The position numbers were made by a program, and so were the translations under genes. Below the pieces are notes generated by a model. The model was given only the letters and a program-made list of their open reading frames with translations, did not search any database and had not been told where the DNA came from. Below are positions 12,019-22,507 of a stretch of DNA of 64,000 nt, piece by piece (within the stretch, counting starts at the first letter, position 1; the number at the start of each line of letters is the position of its first letter). This DNA is from Populus alba (Eukaryota; Streptophyta; Magnoliopsida; Malpighiales; Salicaceae). The DNA lies in assembly GCF_005239225.2 (NCBI RefSeq), contig NC_133294.1, positions 19,357,631-19,421,630 on the forward strand. Reading direction: 5' to 3'.

Positions 12019-14339
12019 CTAAACTAGCCTAAACTACGAGATCATGGGAGCATCCACTACCATCAAAGCGAGATCTCCATGGATTCGCAAGCATGCACTC
12101 GATGACCGTCGAGACCATTCCAAGCCTCTATCTATCAATAGAGATGGCAGGCATTTGTGTGCATCCCTATAGCAATCTCTGATTTTCCTAAGGCTAACGA
12201 GAGGTCACGCTTTCACCAAAACCGAGAAAACCACTCAAAATATAGGACAGAATACGAGCAATCCACATCTTGTCTTAATTTTTTGCCGTCCTGTTGGGAG
12301 GACATGCATGTCCTACACATGACATTGTTGCCCAACCATGGAGCATCAAGAGAGAAATATCCTCCCATATAGTAAGCATGATGGCCATCTCAAACAGGAG
12401 TGCATGTAACATTTGATAAAATAAAGTAATATTGTATCTGGAATATTTGCCCCCAATAAACAACAGACCAGAGCCTGTAGACCCCAAAGAAATCTACAAA
12501 AAGGGTTAGGATAATCAATAATAATGAATATATCCAACAAGTCAATCCAAAATATCAGAGAACAGAAATCATGTTACGTCAGATGTCATAATAAACCAGC
12601 AGGCGTTATGCCTTCTGTCAAAAAGAGTAGGTCTACTGTCTACATGGAGGACAACGAAAAATGAAAGATCATCTCCTGTCCTGGAATTTAATGTTTCAAG
12701 GGCTTACAGAGAAAGTTCATAAAAACTGATGCAAGGTTCATGCTCAATTCTACAAGTAAAAGAATGATCCGCTCGCCCTATAAAATTACACTCACTGCTG
12801 AAGTCCGACGTAGTTTAGAAACAGTAGCTCGTGCTTCCACATCAAACCATACACTATCCACACAAAAACTTGAAACTATGACAAAGAAGCATGGGATTCC
12901 ACTTAACAAACATCTTCGCTCCAACAACTTAAACTTCCAAGTGGTTGTCTCGCTTTAACCACGTATGAACATTTTGCGAGCAACAAAAAGGATGCAAGAA
13001 GTTCAACATTTATCGAGCTCAGACAGAAAAGGGGATCACAAGACAAAGCAAATAAAATAAGAGCAATGTATTGTTCGAAGTTGAGATTTAAAGGGTGTAT
13101 AGAGAAATCATGGCACGGTACGAAGCTAATTACTTGAGCAGCATAAGAAAAAAAACCTATGCACATCACAGCTACTTCATAGTTTGCAAACAGATACCAG
13201 GGGAATCAGATAGTAATATCCTTGTCCCTTGGCAGACAAGGTAAAAACTATCTTCAAAATGTTTTCACCCCAAATAAGAGTGGTGACAGATTCCTTGCCA
13301 CATCTAATGCAAGTTATTCAATATCAGTCGAAAATATGGCAATGCATATTATAATTCCACACAAAAAACCAGTATTAAATTTCCACACATGCATGGAGAT
13401 GTTGTTCCCGAAGATGTGAATGAGAAATGTACTAGCTGTTCCTTGCCTTTGAACTGGAGGCAGTTGATTTGGTTACAATAAACTAAGCAAACAAGAGGGC
13501 ACTGGAGTATGTTGTGGACAAAGTCAGCCATCATTGCAAACATAAACAATAAAAACCATCCGAAAAGTATTATTTCCACCAAAGATAATGTTACAAGAGC
13601 ACAGGAAGCAGCAAGAAATAGTTGAAGCAAAATGAAACATGGTTTGCAAGAAGAAATCCAATAAGTTATATCAGCAGCTAAATAGGAAACGGCAAATAGG
13701 ATTGTTTTAGGGTTGCAGTTTCAGGTACAGGAGACGAAGAGAAAATGGCATAAGCAGAGTATCAGGATTCACTTGCAGAAATGACCTCTATGTGCAAGCA
13801 TTGTTTTCTTAGCCTTCCATCAACATGAACGGGAAGTAAGTAATACAGTCGAGTCATAATATATTTCTTCGCATTAACTCATATGAAGACCAGAAACAGG
13901 TGAGACTTGTAACCTAAACACAGATTCCTTGTAGGACTGTATACTTAGAGATCTGCTATTAAAGGCTTAATGGATGCACATCCTCTATGATTGCATTCAG
14001 AAAGGCTTCAAATCTTGTTCCTTACGGATCGAACTACTATTCGTCCAAACCTTGTATTCTAACTATACATCAATTAAAACGACATAAATTAATCAAATAA
14101 CAACTCTAGGGGACAAGTGATGAGTGAGCCCCCATAGGAATATCAAACCATATAGAAATTAACTTGAAGGCTCAAGAACTCAATTTCAAAAGCCATAGAT
14201 ACAATAAAAAACTGTTCTGCTGTCAAGTTTTTTCCAGGATCCCATCTCAGAACCCACAAATTCCTTATTTGCTTTAATAGGAAAGGACAGGAAGGCATGA
14301 AAAGAAGTCACCCACATAATAACAATTCCCCTTCATAGC
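12019..14339. other. low-repeat, moderate-GC region; possible downstream part of the minus-strand lncRNA
   Basis: Unlike its surroundings this 2.3 kb lacks long A/T runs and MITE copies. Frames of 60-93 codons on both strands show no domains, and no protein-coding exon could be recognised. It lies downstream, in transcript sense, of the candidate lncRNA at 14340-15165, so it may be intron or further exons of that transcript. A possible minus-strand splice acceptor (TTTGCAG) ends near 14346. Confidence 0.3.
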
Positions 14340-14375
14340 CACTGCAAATATTAAATAAAAATCACCAATAATAAT

Positions 14376-14381
<6 letters not shown>

Positions 14382-14411
<30 letters not shown>
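14382..14411. repeat. (TA)n microsatellite
   Basis: About 15 TA units preceded by ATA/AAT triplets. Confidence 0.85.
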
Positions 14412-14414
<3 letters not shown>

Positions 14415-14572
14415 GGAAGAGCTATATCATCGTCATGAAATTTGTAGAACCAACTGAGAAATATATGGAAAATTACTAAAAGCATACATCATCACCAATA
14501 CCGATCATTTCGAATAAATATTAAAATCAGTACCAACGACATTTCAGCCTTACATACATGTTAAAGAAAAGG

Positions 14573-14613
14573 CATCAAAATGCTCCTTTTTCTGTCTCCT
14601 CTGCATTTTGATG
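14573..14613. repeat. perfect 11-bp inverted repeat (hairpin)
   Basis: CATCAAAATGC at 14573-14583 and GCATTTTGATG at 14603-14613 can pair around a 19-nt loop. It lies within the candidate lncRNA, about 190 nt downstream (transcript sense) of the mimic site. Confidence 0.6.
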
Positions 14614-14799
14614 TGTGTTAACAAATACCCATCGTTGAAGAAGAATCATATGCTTCTTCTTTCTTCTTCCCTCTCGTCTTCCTTTAAATAAAAAGAAAAA
14701 AGAACAAAAAAAACAGCAACAAAAGAAAAAAACAACAGCAACAACAACAAAAGAGGGGTGTGAGTTTTTTTGAGATTGAAAAAACTACGTATATATTTT

Positions 14800-14823
14800 T
14801 GCCTGGCTCCATCCTGTCTGCCT
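14800..14823 (-). promoter_or_regulatory. miR160 target-mimic site (3-nt bulge)
   Basis: In minus-strand RNA sense, 14810-14800 reads GGAGCCAGGCA, the perfect complement of miR160 nt 1-11. Positions 14813-14811 (GAU) are an unpaired 3-nt insertion. Positions 14823-14814 read AGGCAGACAG, which pairs with miR160 nt 12-21 except at nt 16 and nt 21. The central bulge between nt 11 and 12 would block slicing by AGO1. Confidence 0.6.
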
Positions 14824-14861
14824 TTTAAGCACCCTACATTGTAACCGGGACTCTTCTCTCT

Positions 14862-15005
14862 CTATATACGAATGCCCCAAAATGACCTTTGATTAACAAA
14901 GGCAGAGTAAGAGGAGAGCCCGCGGTAACCAAGGGCAGCTTGGTCACTGAATAAAACAGCGGCCATTGAAGAACAGTGCAGCCCAGCCAAGCCCACCAAA
15001 CACAT
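14862..15005 (-). CDS. small ORF (47 aa) upstream of the miR160-mimic site
   Basis: ATG at 15005-15003 and TAG at 14864-14862 give a 47-residue peptide beginning MCLVGLAGLHCSSM, with an internal second Met at residue 14. It resembles no family that I know. It is the first sizeable frame after the inferred leader and stops 38 nt before the mimic site. Such short frames are typical of IPS1/At4-like non-coding RNAs and may be ribosome-engaged without producing a functional peptide. It could equally be chance; conservation in other Salicaceae would decide. Confidence 0.25.
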   Translation of the reverse strand: MCLVGLAGLHCSSMAAVLFSDQAALGYRGLSSYSAFVNQRSFWGIRI

Positions 15006-15191
15006 AGAGCTGCTCTACTTCTGGGTTTGTCTGGTTTTGGGGGTTTTTAGAGAGAGAGAAGGAGAGTAGTAATAAAGGAGGGAATTAAAGAAATGAAGAG
15101 AGAGAGAGAGGGAGGGAGAGAGATGGCTCGTTTGGGGTCTAAACTAGAAAGGGAATTTGATTGGCAGAGCAGGGCAATTTTGGGTTTTGGG

Positions 15192-15197
15192 TTTATA
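15192..15197 (-). promoter_or_regulatory. candidate TATA box of the lncRNA
   Basis: CTATAAAC context on the minus strand; a start site about 30 nt downstream (near 15160) would place the CT-rich tract in the leader. A weaker alternative TATATAG lies at about 14862-14868. Confidence 0.4.
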
Positions 15198-15799
15198 GTT
15201 AGGAAGGTCGGTGAAAAGCCATTTTCAACCTTCTTTTTGTTCCCCCCTCTCCTATAACACTCACCGTTTTGTCTCCGCCTCCCTCTCTCTCCTCCCCCCC
15301 CCCCCCTCTCTATCCGTTCGAGATGTTGAAAAGGACCACATTATAATATCTTTATTTAACCAGTTTTATTTTTTTATCCGATTCGGTATATAGTGAATCC
15401 AACGTATTCACTAGTAAATAATATATTTATTTTCACCGTATTTATTTTTAAAATAATCGCTAAAAAATAAATCAAAATAATATTTAATCAAATGCATGAG
15501 CAGTGAAAATAGAGGGAGGGGGCTGAGAAGGGTGCTTGTTGACATGTAACCTTGCAATCACAGCTGTGTTTTTTGGACTTTAAAGTGACGTAAGATCTGA
15601 CTGGGTATGCATTATGGGATTTGGAATTGGAAAGAGGGAGAGGGCATCTTGCGCTCGGCATCATTTCTCTGCATTTGTGTATTTTGTTATTGGAGATTGT
15701 ACCTTTCAGTTTTTCTTAATTTCTTTTCAGTATGTTTTTTTAGTATTATTTCTTTTCCATTCTCGATTACCAGTTTGTCCTTGCGTTTCTGATGGGAAG
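15198..15799. other. upstream region of the lncRNA, no gene
   Basis: Contains C/T-rich DNA with a C homopolymer at about 15294-15306. Frames of 60-79 codons at 15211-15853 are low-complexity Phe/Ser/Leu and look accidental. Confidence 0.4.
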
Positions 15800-15979
15800 T
15801 GTGTTTTGGTTGTTTTTTTAAAATATATTTTATTTAAAAATATATTAAAATAATATTTTTTAATTTTTAAAAAATTATTTTTGATATTAACACATTAAAA
15901 TAATTTTAAAAAAAAAAAATTAATTTTAAAAAAAATTCATATTTTTTCAAAATATTTTTAAAATAAAAAAAAAATAGGA
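15800..15979 (+). repeat. AT-rich MITE-like repeat
   Basis: Starts GTGTTTTGGTTGTTTTTTTA and contains TTTAAAAATATATTAAAATA and GATATTAACACATTAAAATA. Confidence 0.6.
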
Positions 15980-17559
15980 TCTAAGCATTAATGTGCGGAC
16001 CTTTTTATTTGTTTTTTTAATTAAGTTTTTCTTTTTTTGTTGAAACCGCTTCTCATTGCTGAAATATATACATGTGGTATTTTATATTCAGATTAAAAAT
16101 TATAATATCAGAGTTGCATTGGCATGTTACTAGATCTCAAGGGCCGTGTGCAAGAAACAAGGCATTCTTGTGATCATATTAGATATCCAGATCTAGTTAT
16201 GATGGGAAAATGCCTTTAGCTCCAGAGAAGAAGAACATCCTTTTTGTGGTTTACTTTTAAGCGTTTTTGTTATTTCGAGTAATTCGCTTCGTATTGGGTG
16301 GAAAATGAATGGTAGCATGCCCTTGAGATTGTGGCGTGCAATTTATTGTAGAGAAAAAAAAATGAAAGTGCTGGTTACTGTTAAATGATAAAACATATTT
16401 AGTTGAATAAATAGAATTGGAGTTATAATAATAAAATTTTCCATGTGATAATTTCACTGTGAATTTATATTTTTAAAATAGAAGTTATAAAAAAACATGT
16501 TTTTTAATATATATTTTTTAATATTTTATCCCAAATATATATTTTTAAAAATTTCTTAATTCTTAACTTGTTCAGCTAAAGCTAAGGTGCATAGAAATAA
16601 ATAATAATTATTATTATAATTTTAAAGTCTAATCAGGACAAGACAAGTTATGAATTAAGAGGGTCAATCTCATAATAGATTTAAAAAAAAAAATGATCAA
16701 AATATCATTGTTTTGAACAAACATGTTTTTATTTTAAAAAAAAACAAGTCAACAAGCTTTTTACCAAATTTTACTAGAATAAATGAATTGCATATCAACT
16801 TTTATTTTTAACAAGGTAAATCCTTTTTTTATTTAAACAAAAACAATTAAATTGGTTTAATTCTTGAGATAAACATACCGAGAGTCACTCAGATCTAAGT
16901 TGATTTGTTGAGCTGATTTGAGTTCTATGACTAAAATTATTATGCTATTTTTAATCTAAATACTTAATAAAAGTTTTTTTTTTATTTTTTATGTAAGTTT
17001 TACAATAATACATATTAATAATAAAATAATTTTTTATATATATTTTATATTGTATTACCCACTATTAATAAAATAAAATACAAATATAGAGATAAAAATA
17101 CAATGGATATAAACATGTTTAATTGCTGAGATGGAGATGATAATGGGTTTTTGTCTTTGTCTTGAGAATACTTTTAAGTCAATTTCTTGTCCCTTTAAAA
17201 AAGAAGGATGGAAGGGACGTAGATAGAGACAGCCCAATTTAATTTTCTTTTAACAAAAGTCTCATTAAACATTATGTGATCCCAGTCCATATCCCCCGCT
17301 TTCAGATTTCCATCATTGATTTTTATTAATTTAACCCATACGGTTGTGTTTGAAAACTAAAAAAATATAAAAGCAAAATAGGAAGAAATATCATCTAATT
17401 GTTTTAACCCATGCATACGGATTTGATATTTATATTTTTTGGAAAAATTAAGATTTTCATCAATCTCTTTTTTCTTCTTAAAACTAAGATTTAAAAATAC
17501 GAAGAATTTTAATGTTAAATTTTTATAATCATTATTACATTTGATTTTTTCTATAACCA
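15980..17559. other. AT-rich intergenic DNA, no gene
   Basis: Scattered frames of 60-67 codons without domains. Partial phrases resembling the GGTTAACC-type repeat (GTCACTCAGATCTAAGTTGA...) occur at about 16830-16930. Confidence 0.35.
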
Positions 17560-18589
17560 CTGAATATTTACAGATAGACCCAAGAAAAAGGAGAGAAGAG
17601 AAACAGATGATTCTTATAACTTTGTAATGAAATTATACACAATGTTTTTCCTTTTTTTTTTAAATCTAATCTTCTATACAGTAAACATCCAGCAGTCACA
17701 TCACTGTAAAAAACCCCCCTCGGGTAAAAAGTGAAGCAATAAATCGGGTGCACCTGGTTTCCTCCAATGAAGTTGTCGGCAATTTTCTGCAAGCCCGTAA
17801 CATTTGTTTTACTGTCCGGTTCCAACTAAAAAATCGTGGCAGTCGATATTGTTAACTGTTGAACATTTAAGCGAATAGAACCAAGAACACCACCATACTT
17901 ACTGTGCAGGTTACCTGCACGCAACAAAACATTAATGGGCTTTATTATCTTGAATCCCGGTGGTGGCATCCAGCGAATAACCAAAACTCCGAGTTTAGCA
18001 AACAAAGCTTCATTAATGCGAGATGGCCAAAACGCTCGGAGCCTGCAGGAGCACGAAGACCCCACAGATGAGAACTGTTGTTCCGAGGAAGAAAGCAGGT
18101 TTGTGCCTGTCAGACAAACCTGGCTGTAGCAGCAGAAGATGTTTTGCCTCCAGCTTCACACAGCAACGCCACATTCAAAGAAACAATTATGGTTTCTTTC
18201 GTGGATCGGTAGATGGGCGTGATTGATTAATTTTAAATACGAGTAAATATTTTCTTTAATACGTAGCCGCCCGAAGGGCTCTGCTATGTTGACAGGGAGA
18301 GGGTAAGAGGCCTACAAAACAAAGGCTGTTGTGCCTTAAACGTCACTGGCTGGGTTACAATAAAAGAAGCCACATCACAGGGGATGCTTTCGCTGTCAAA
18401 ACCAAAAAAAGAAACAAGAGAAAAGATGGCCCTTCATAGCAACCCCAGCGGCGAGGACCCGAAATGACAAAGGGCACTTCACATGACAAAAATACCCTCC
18501 ACCAATACTTCCCTTCCTTCTAACAAAAATCTGTGGCGGAGGATCTTAAGAGCTGTGGGGAGGGGTTGAGTATGATATATAGATTAAAT
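17560..18589. other. low-AT island with unassigned coding-like fragments
   Basis: Markedly less AT-rich than its flanks. On the minus strand three consecutive open stretches exist (about 18226-18117, 18138-18030 in another frame, 18065-17826), with hydrophobic runs such as FFLGTTVLICGVFVLLQAP. Stops and frame changes separate them, so at best this is a decayed gene. I do not recognise the family. Two small hairpins occur: 17914-17930 (GTGCAGGT/ACCTGCAC) and 18096-18122 (CAGGTTTGT, 9-nt loop, ACAAACCTG). Confidence 0.25.
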
Positions 18590-18721
18590 GATTGTTTTTT
18601 TTAATGTGTTTTTTATTTGAAAATATATTAAAATAATATTTTTTTTATATTTTAAAATTTATTTTTAAAATTAGTATATTAAAATAATTTAAAAATAAAT
18701 CAAGTTTTAATAAAAAATAAA
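18590..18721 (+). repeat. AT-rich MITE-like repeat, truncated copy
   Basis: Has the TTTATTTGAAAATATATTAA and AAAATTAGTATATTAAAATA blocks but lacks the terminal AACCACA-type end. Confidence 0.55.
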
Positions 18722-18919
18722 TTGAGATTCAATCTCACATATCACCTAAATGCTTGATTGGACGATTACTGTACTCATCTGCAGCACCTTTCCTTCCATT
18801 AGGCGTCAGCTGACAGCAACTCTCCTCCTTTGTTTTTATTTTGTCCTGGTCTCCCTGACTGTTGGTATATTAATGGTCTCGAGATTTAAGGACAACACGA
18901 TGGGTTTCCAGTGCAAATG
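18722..18919. other. short spacer between two MITE-like copies
   Basis: A 67-codon plus-strand frame (18750-18953) crosses into the next repeat and has no support as a gene. Confidence 0.35.
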
Positions 18920-19127
18920 GCTGTTTGATAACATGGTTGTTGTTGTTTTTTAAAGTATTTTTTATTTAAAAAAATATATTAATAATATATTTTTATTTTT
19001 TAAAAATTATTTTTGAGATCATTACATCAAAATATTTGAAAACCTCAAAAACATATTAATTTAAAAATAAAATAAAAAATTTAAATTTTTTAAAAAGCAC
19101 TTTTCCACTACAATACCAAATATAAAA
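18920..19127 (+). repeat. AT-rich MITE-like repeat, near full length
   Basis: Starts GGCTGTTTGATAACATGGTT and ends ACTACAATACCAAATAT, the inverted form of the start; internal ATTACATCAAAATATTTG. Confidence 0.6.
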
Positions 19128-19244
19128 TTAAACACTCGGGTTGTTTGATGCGAAAAGAAAAAACATAAATCTTGTATTTTTCATAACCTTAACCATTTTG
19201 TTGTGAGAATGACCATGCATGCAGCATTAGAAAACGCTAGTGAA

Positions 19245-19332
19245 GTAGTGTTTTTTTATGTATATATAAAAAATAAAATTTTAAAAATATTATTTTAATA
19301 TATTTCTCAAATAATTACTTTAAAAAACCATT
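19245..19332 (-). repeat. AT-rich MITE-like repeat, half copy (reverse)
   Basis: Contains AAAAATATTATTTTAATATA, the reverse complement of the family's conserved AATATATTAAAATAATATTT block; the ACACATCA half is missing. Confidence 0.45.
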
Positions 19333-19418
19333 AATATCATTATCCCATAAATTACACCTATTTTAACATTAATATAAGGCACTCGTTATGGAATTGTGAA
19401 TCACATTTGTATTTTATT

Positions 19419-19560
19419 TGATAATGTGATTGTGGTTATTTTTTAAAATATTTTTTATGCTGAAATATATTAAAATAATATTTTTTTATTTTTAAAATCA
19501 ACACATTAAAAAAATTCAATATATATATATAATTAATTTTTATGAAATATAATTTACACC
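19419..19560 (+). repeat. AT-rich MITE-like repeat, truncated
   Basis: Starts TTTGATAATGTGATTGTGGT and includes AATATATTAAAATAATATTT and AAATCAACACATTAAAA; the distal end has decayed into TA repeats. Confidence 0.55.
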
Positions 19561-20091
19561 ATAAGTGATATGAAAATGGAAAACGTGGCTATGAAAGGGG
19601 CTGAAAGTTCTTCCATCTTAGTTGTTGTTAAGGGCAACCATTTATTTAAAAATATTACGTATTAGCACAGTATATAACACTAAAGAGTTCTTTGAATTCT
19701 AAATTGATGTATCAGATTTGTATGGACAGTTGACAGGTTATTTATATCTAGAATTGTAATCGACTTATAAAATAAATATTAGGTGCCCAATAATCATTTT
19801 TCCAGTTTCAAGATGTGAAAGGTCATGTTGTGAGGATTCGTGTGATGTGTTTCTTAATAGAAAGCTTATTAATAATCAAAGTAGATTTTTTATTAAGTGT
19901 TATTTATTTTGAAAGATTAATTTAATTTAGATGTAGATGTTAATCGATCGTTAATAAATGTATTTAATATAATGAAACAAAATTCAAGTTTGGTGTATTG
20001 AATGGATAAATGAGTTTTTATGGAGAGTTTAATGAGACAAAAGCTTAGGTAGTGTATGGGAACGCGATTAAAATGCTATTCAGTAAAAATT

Positions 20092-20270
20092 TGATATTAT
20101 TTTTGTTTAAAATTGGGTTTTTTTTTTATGTTTCTAGATTGTTTTGATGTGTTGATAACAAAATTAAACTTTAAAAGATAAAAAAATATATTATTTTGAT
20201 ACCTTTCCAAACAAAAAATACTTTAAAAAACAACCCTTACCATAATACTAAACATTATCTTAGTATTAAT
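20092..20270 (-). repeat. AT-rich MITE-like repeat (reverse) inside the tandem array
   Basis: Has GATTGTTTTGATGTGTTGAT (the reverse of the ACACATCAAAATAAT core) and ends TTACCATAATACTAAACATT. Confidence 0.5.
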
Positions 20271-21228
20271 CAAATTATACTCTATATTAAGTGCCGTTTA
20301 TTTTGAAAAAAATAATAATTTTAGGTGTTAATTTATGTGTTAAATATTAATAAATACAATTAATATGGTGAAAAAAATCAAGTTAGGTGCATGGAATTAA
20401 CGGGTATGTAATTTTCCTTGGAAATTAATATCACTTTGGTGTTGCGATTAATAAAATTACGTAGTTAAATATTTTTATAGTTTCTATATGTGAGAGGTGA
20501 TGTTTTAGGGGGGGCCTGTGTGATGTGTTTCTTATTAGAAAGGCCAGTATTATCAAAGTAGACTTTTTTATCAAGTGCTATTTATTTTAAAATATTAATT
20601 GAGATGTGAATTTAATTGTTAATAAATGCATTTAATTTGATGAAACAAACTTCGAGCTTGACGCATCAATGAGCTTTCTTATAAATTAACTAGAAACGTG
20701 GCCCGCGCTATGCTGCGGGTCAATTTTTTTATATAAAAAATATTTAAAAAAAGTTAAAATTTAAGAGTGTTAGGTTTTTATATAAAAATTATACCTAAAA
20801 GCATTGGGTTTATCTGTTATTCATGATCCAGAAGTTATATTTATAATATTAATAATAATATTAAACTTGCATGACCCAAGTTTAAGTGAGTTTTGTTGCA
20901 ACATCAAACCCGAAGCCTTTGATATGAGTCTAGTTGCAAGGTTTTATTATAAAAATATGATAATTAAAAAGAAAAAAAAATTTAATATTACATAATGAAA
21001 TTAAAATAAAAAGATTAATTGGAATGAAAAAACAATAAAACAAAGCATTATTCTGATAAATAGTGCTTTGCAAGGAGGGGTATAGTAAAATCCCCTCATG
21101 AGATCACAATAATTTAATGACCAGCATACAAAACAAATCTTAAAGTTTAATTCTTGATCAAATCGATATTAAAAAGATGAAATCAAAAGAAAAAAGCTAC
21201 TTAAGAAAAAGAAAAAAAAATCTTAATC

Positions 21229-22340
21229 AATTGGTTTAACCCATCAAACTTGGGATTCGTGTCATAAAATTGAAAGAAAAAAGATTGGTGTCTTTTAATT
21301 ATAGTTAATTACAATATTTAAAGATGAAATTGAAAAAAAAAATAATAAAAAAAAAAGAAAAAAAATATGAATCAACTGGGTTAGCCCACCAAATCAGGTT
21401 AACCCGTCAAACCTGAGATTCGTGTTATAAGAGTGTGATAACTAAATAGAAAACAATTAACATTACTAAACTAAAATGAGCGAAAAAAAGATTAATTAAA
21501 AAGAACAAAAACAAAGGAAAAAAAACCTACAGGAAGAAAAAAAACTAATGAAGAAAAAGAAAAAAAAAATCTGAAGTAACTGGGTTAACTCGTCAAATCA
21601 GGTTAATTCATCAAACCTGGGATTCGTGTCATGAAAGTTTGATAACTAAATAAAAAAAAAACTCAGTATTAACAAACTAAATTTTTAAAAAATAATTAAA
21701 AAGCAAAAAAACAAAACAAAAATACTAAACAAAAAAAATATTAATTAAAAAAAAAGCCTTCACGAAGAAAAAAACTAATGAAAAAAAAGAAAAAAAAATC
21801 TGAATTAACTGGGTTAACCTTTCAAACCAGGTTAACCCGTCAAATCTAGGATTCGTGTCATGAAAGTTTGATAACTGAATAGGAAAAAAAATATTTATGG
21901 GTTAACCCAGAAATAACGCTGGGTTAACCCGTCAAACACGGAATCCGTGTCATGAAAGTTTGATAACTAAATAGAAAAAAATTTAACATTAACAAACTAA
22001 ATTAAATGAAAAAATTAATTAAAAAGAAAAACCAGAAAAAAAAATCCGGGTCAACGCGTCAAACCCGGAACTCATGTAATGAAAGTTTGATAACTAAATA
22101 AAAAAAAATTAAACATTAACAAAGAAAAAAAATTCATTAAAAAAAACAAAGAAAACAAAACAGCTTAAAAATATAAAAAATAAAAACAACTTAAAAAACA
22201 AAGAAAAAAAAAAGACAGCTAAGCATTTCGTTGTGGACTGCACTTGAAAAAATTAATCAAAAAGAAAAACAAAAAAAATCCGGGTTAACCCATCAAACCC
22301 AAAACCTGTATCATGATAACTAAATAGAAAAAAAAATAAT
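21229..22340. repeat. seven irregular 'GGTTAACCCGTCAAACC' units
   Basis: Units begin near 21229, 21367, 21570, 21800, 21898, 22045 and 22278. Each has a (C)GGGTTAACCCGTCAAACC-type phrase, then ATTCGTGTCATGAAAGTTTG, then ATAACTAAATAGAAAAAA. Spacing varies from about 100 to 235 bp because the A-rich linkers differ. Confidence 0.7.
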
Positions 22341-22451
22341 ATTAGCAAAACAAATTAAAAAAAAACATTAATTCAAAAAAAAAAACAGCTTAAAAAAACA
22401 AAGTAGAAAAAAAGGCCTGAAAAAAAGTCAAAAGTAAAAAAAAAAAAATAG

Positions 22452-22507
22452 GGATCAGTGTTTTATTGTGGATTGCACAGTGCAGTCCACAGTAAAACAC
22501 TGATTCC
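22452..22507. repeat. 56-bp near-perfect palindrome
   Basis: Left arm 22452-22478 and right arm 22480-22507 are inverted copies of GATCAGTGTTTTAYTGTGGA plus YTGCAC, with a one-base centre, two substitutions and one indel. A related single arm (GTTGTGGACTGCACTT) occurs at about 22231-22246. Confidence 0.85.

Larger units (their letters stand above)
14340..15165 (-). ncRNA. candidate lncRNA with a miR160 target-mimic site
   Basis: Seen: on the minus strand this region has a TATA box (15192-15197), a long pyrimidine-rich leader (CT runs at 15050-15125), a 47-codon reading frame (14862-15005) and, 38 nt after it, a 24-nt site at 14800-14823 that matches the complement of miR160 except for three inserted central bases. 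No long coding frame exists. Known: IPS1/At4-type transcripts have a leader, short non-conserved frames and one bulged miRNA site that binds but is not cut. Inferred: this locus yields a polyadenylated RNA that sequesters miR160 and so protects ARF10/16/17-type auxin response factor mRNAs. The transcript end and any introns are unknown; a (TA)n run at about 14382-14411 may lie in an intron. It could instead be a fortuitous match, but all four published mimic rules are met. Confidence 0.5.

Noticed and set aside
14800..14850. Plus-strand sequence resembling mature miR160 (a MIR160 gene)
   Set aside because: The plus strand has three extra central bases and no complementary star arm within the following ~150 nt, so it cannot form a miR160 precursor. 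The minus-strand mimic reading fits better.
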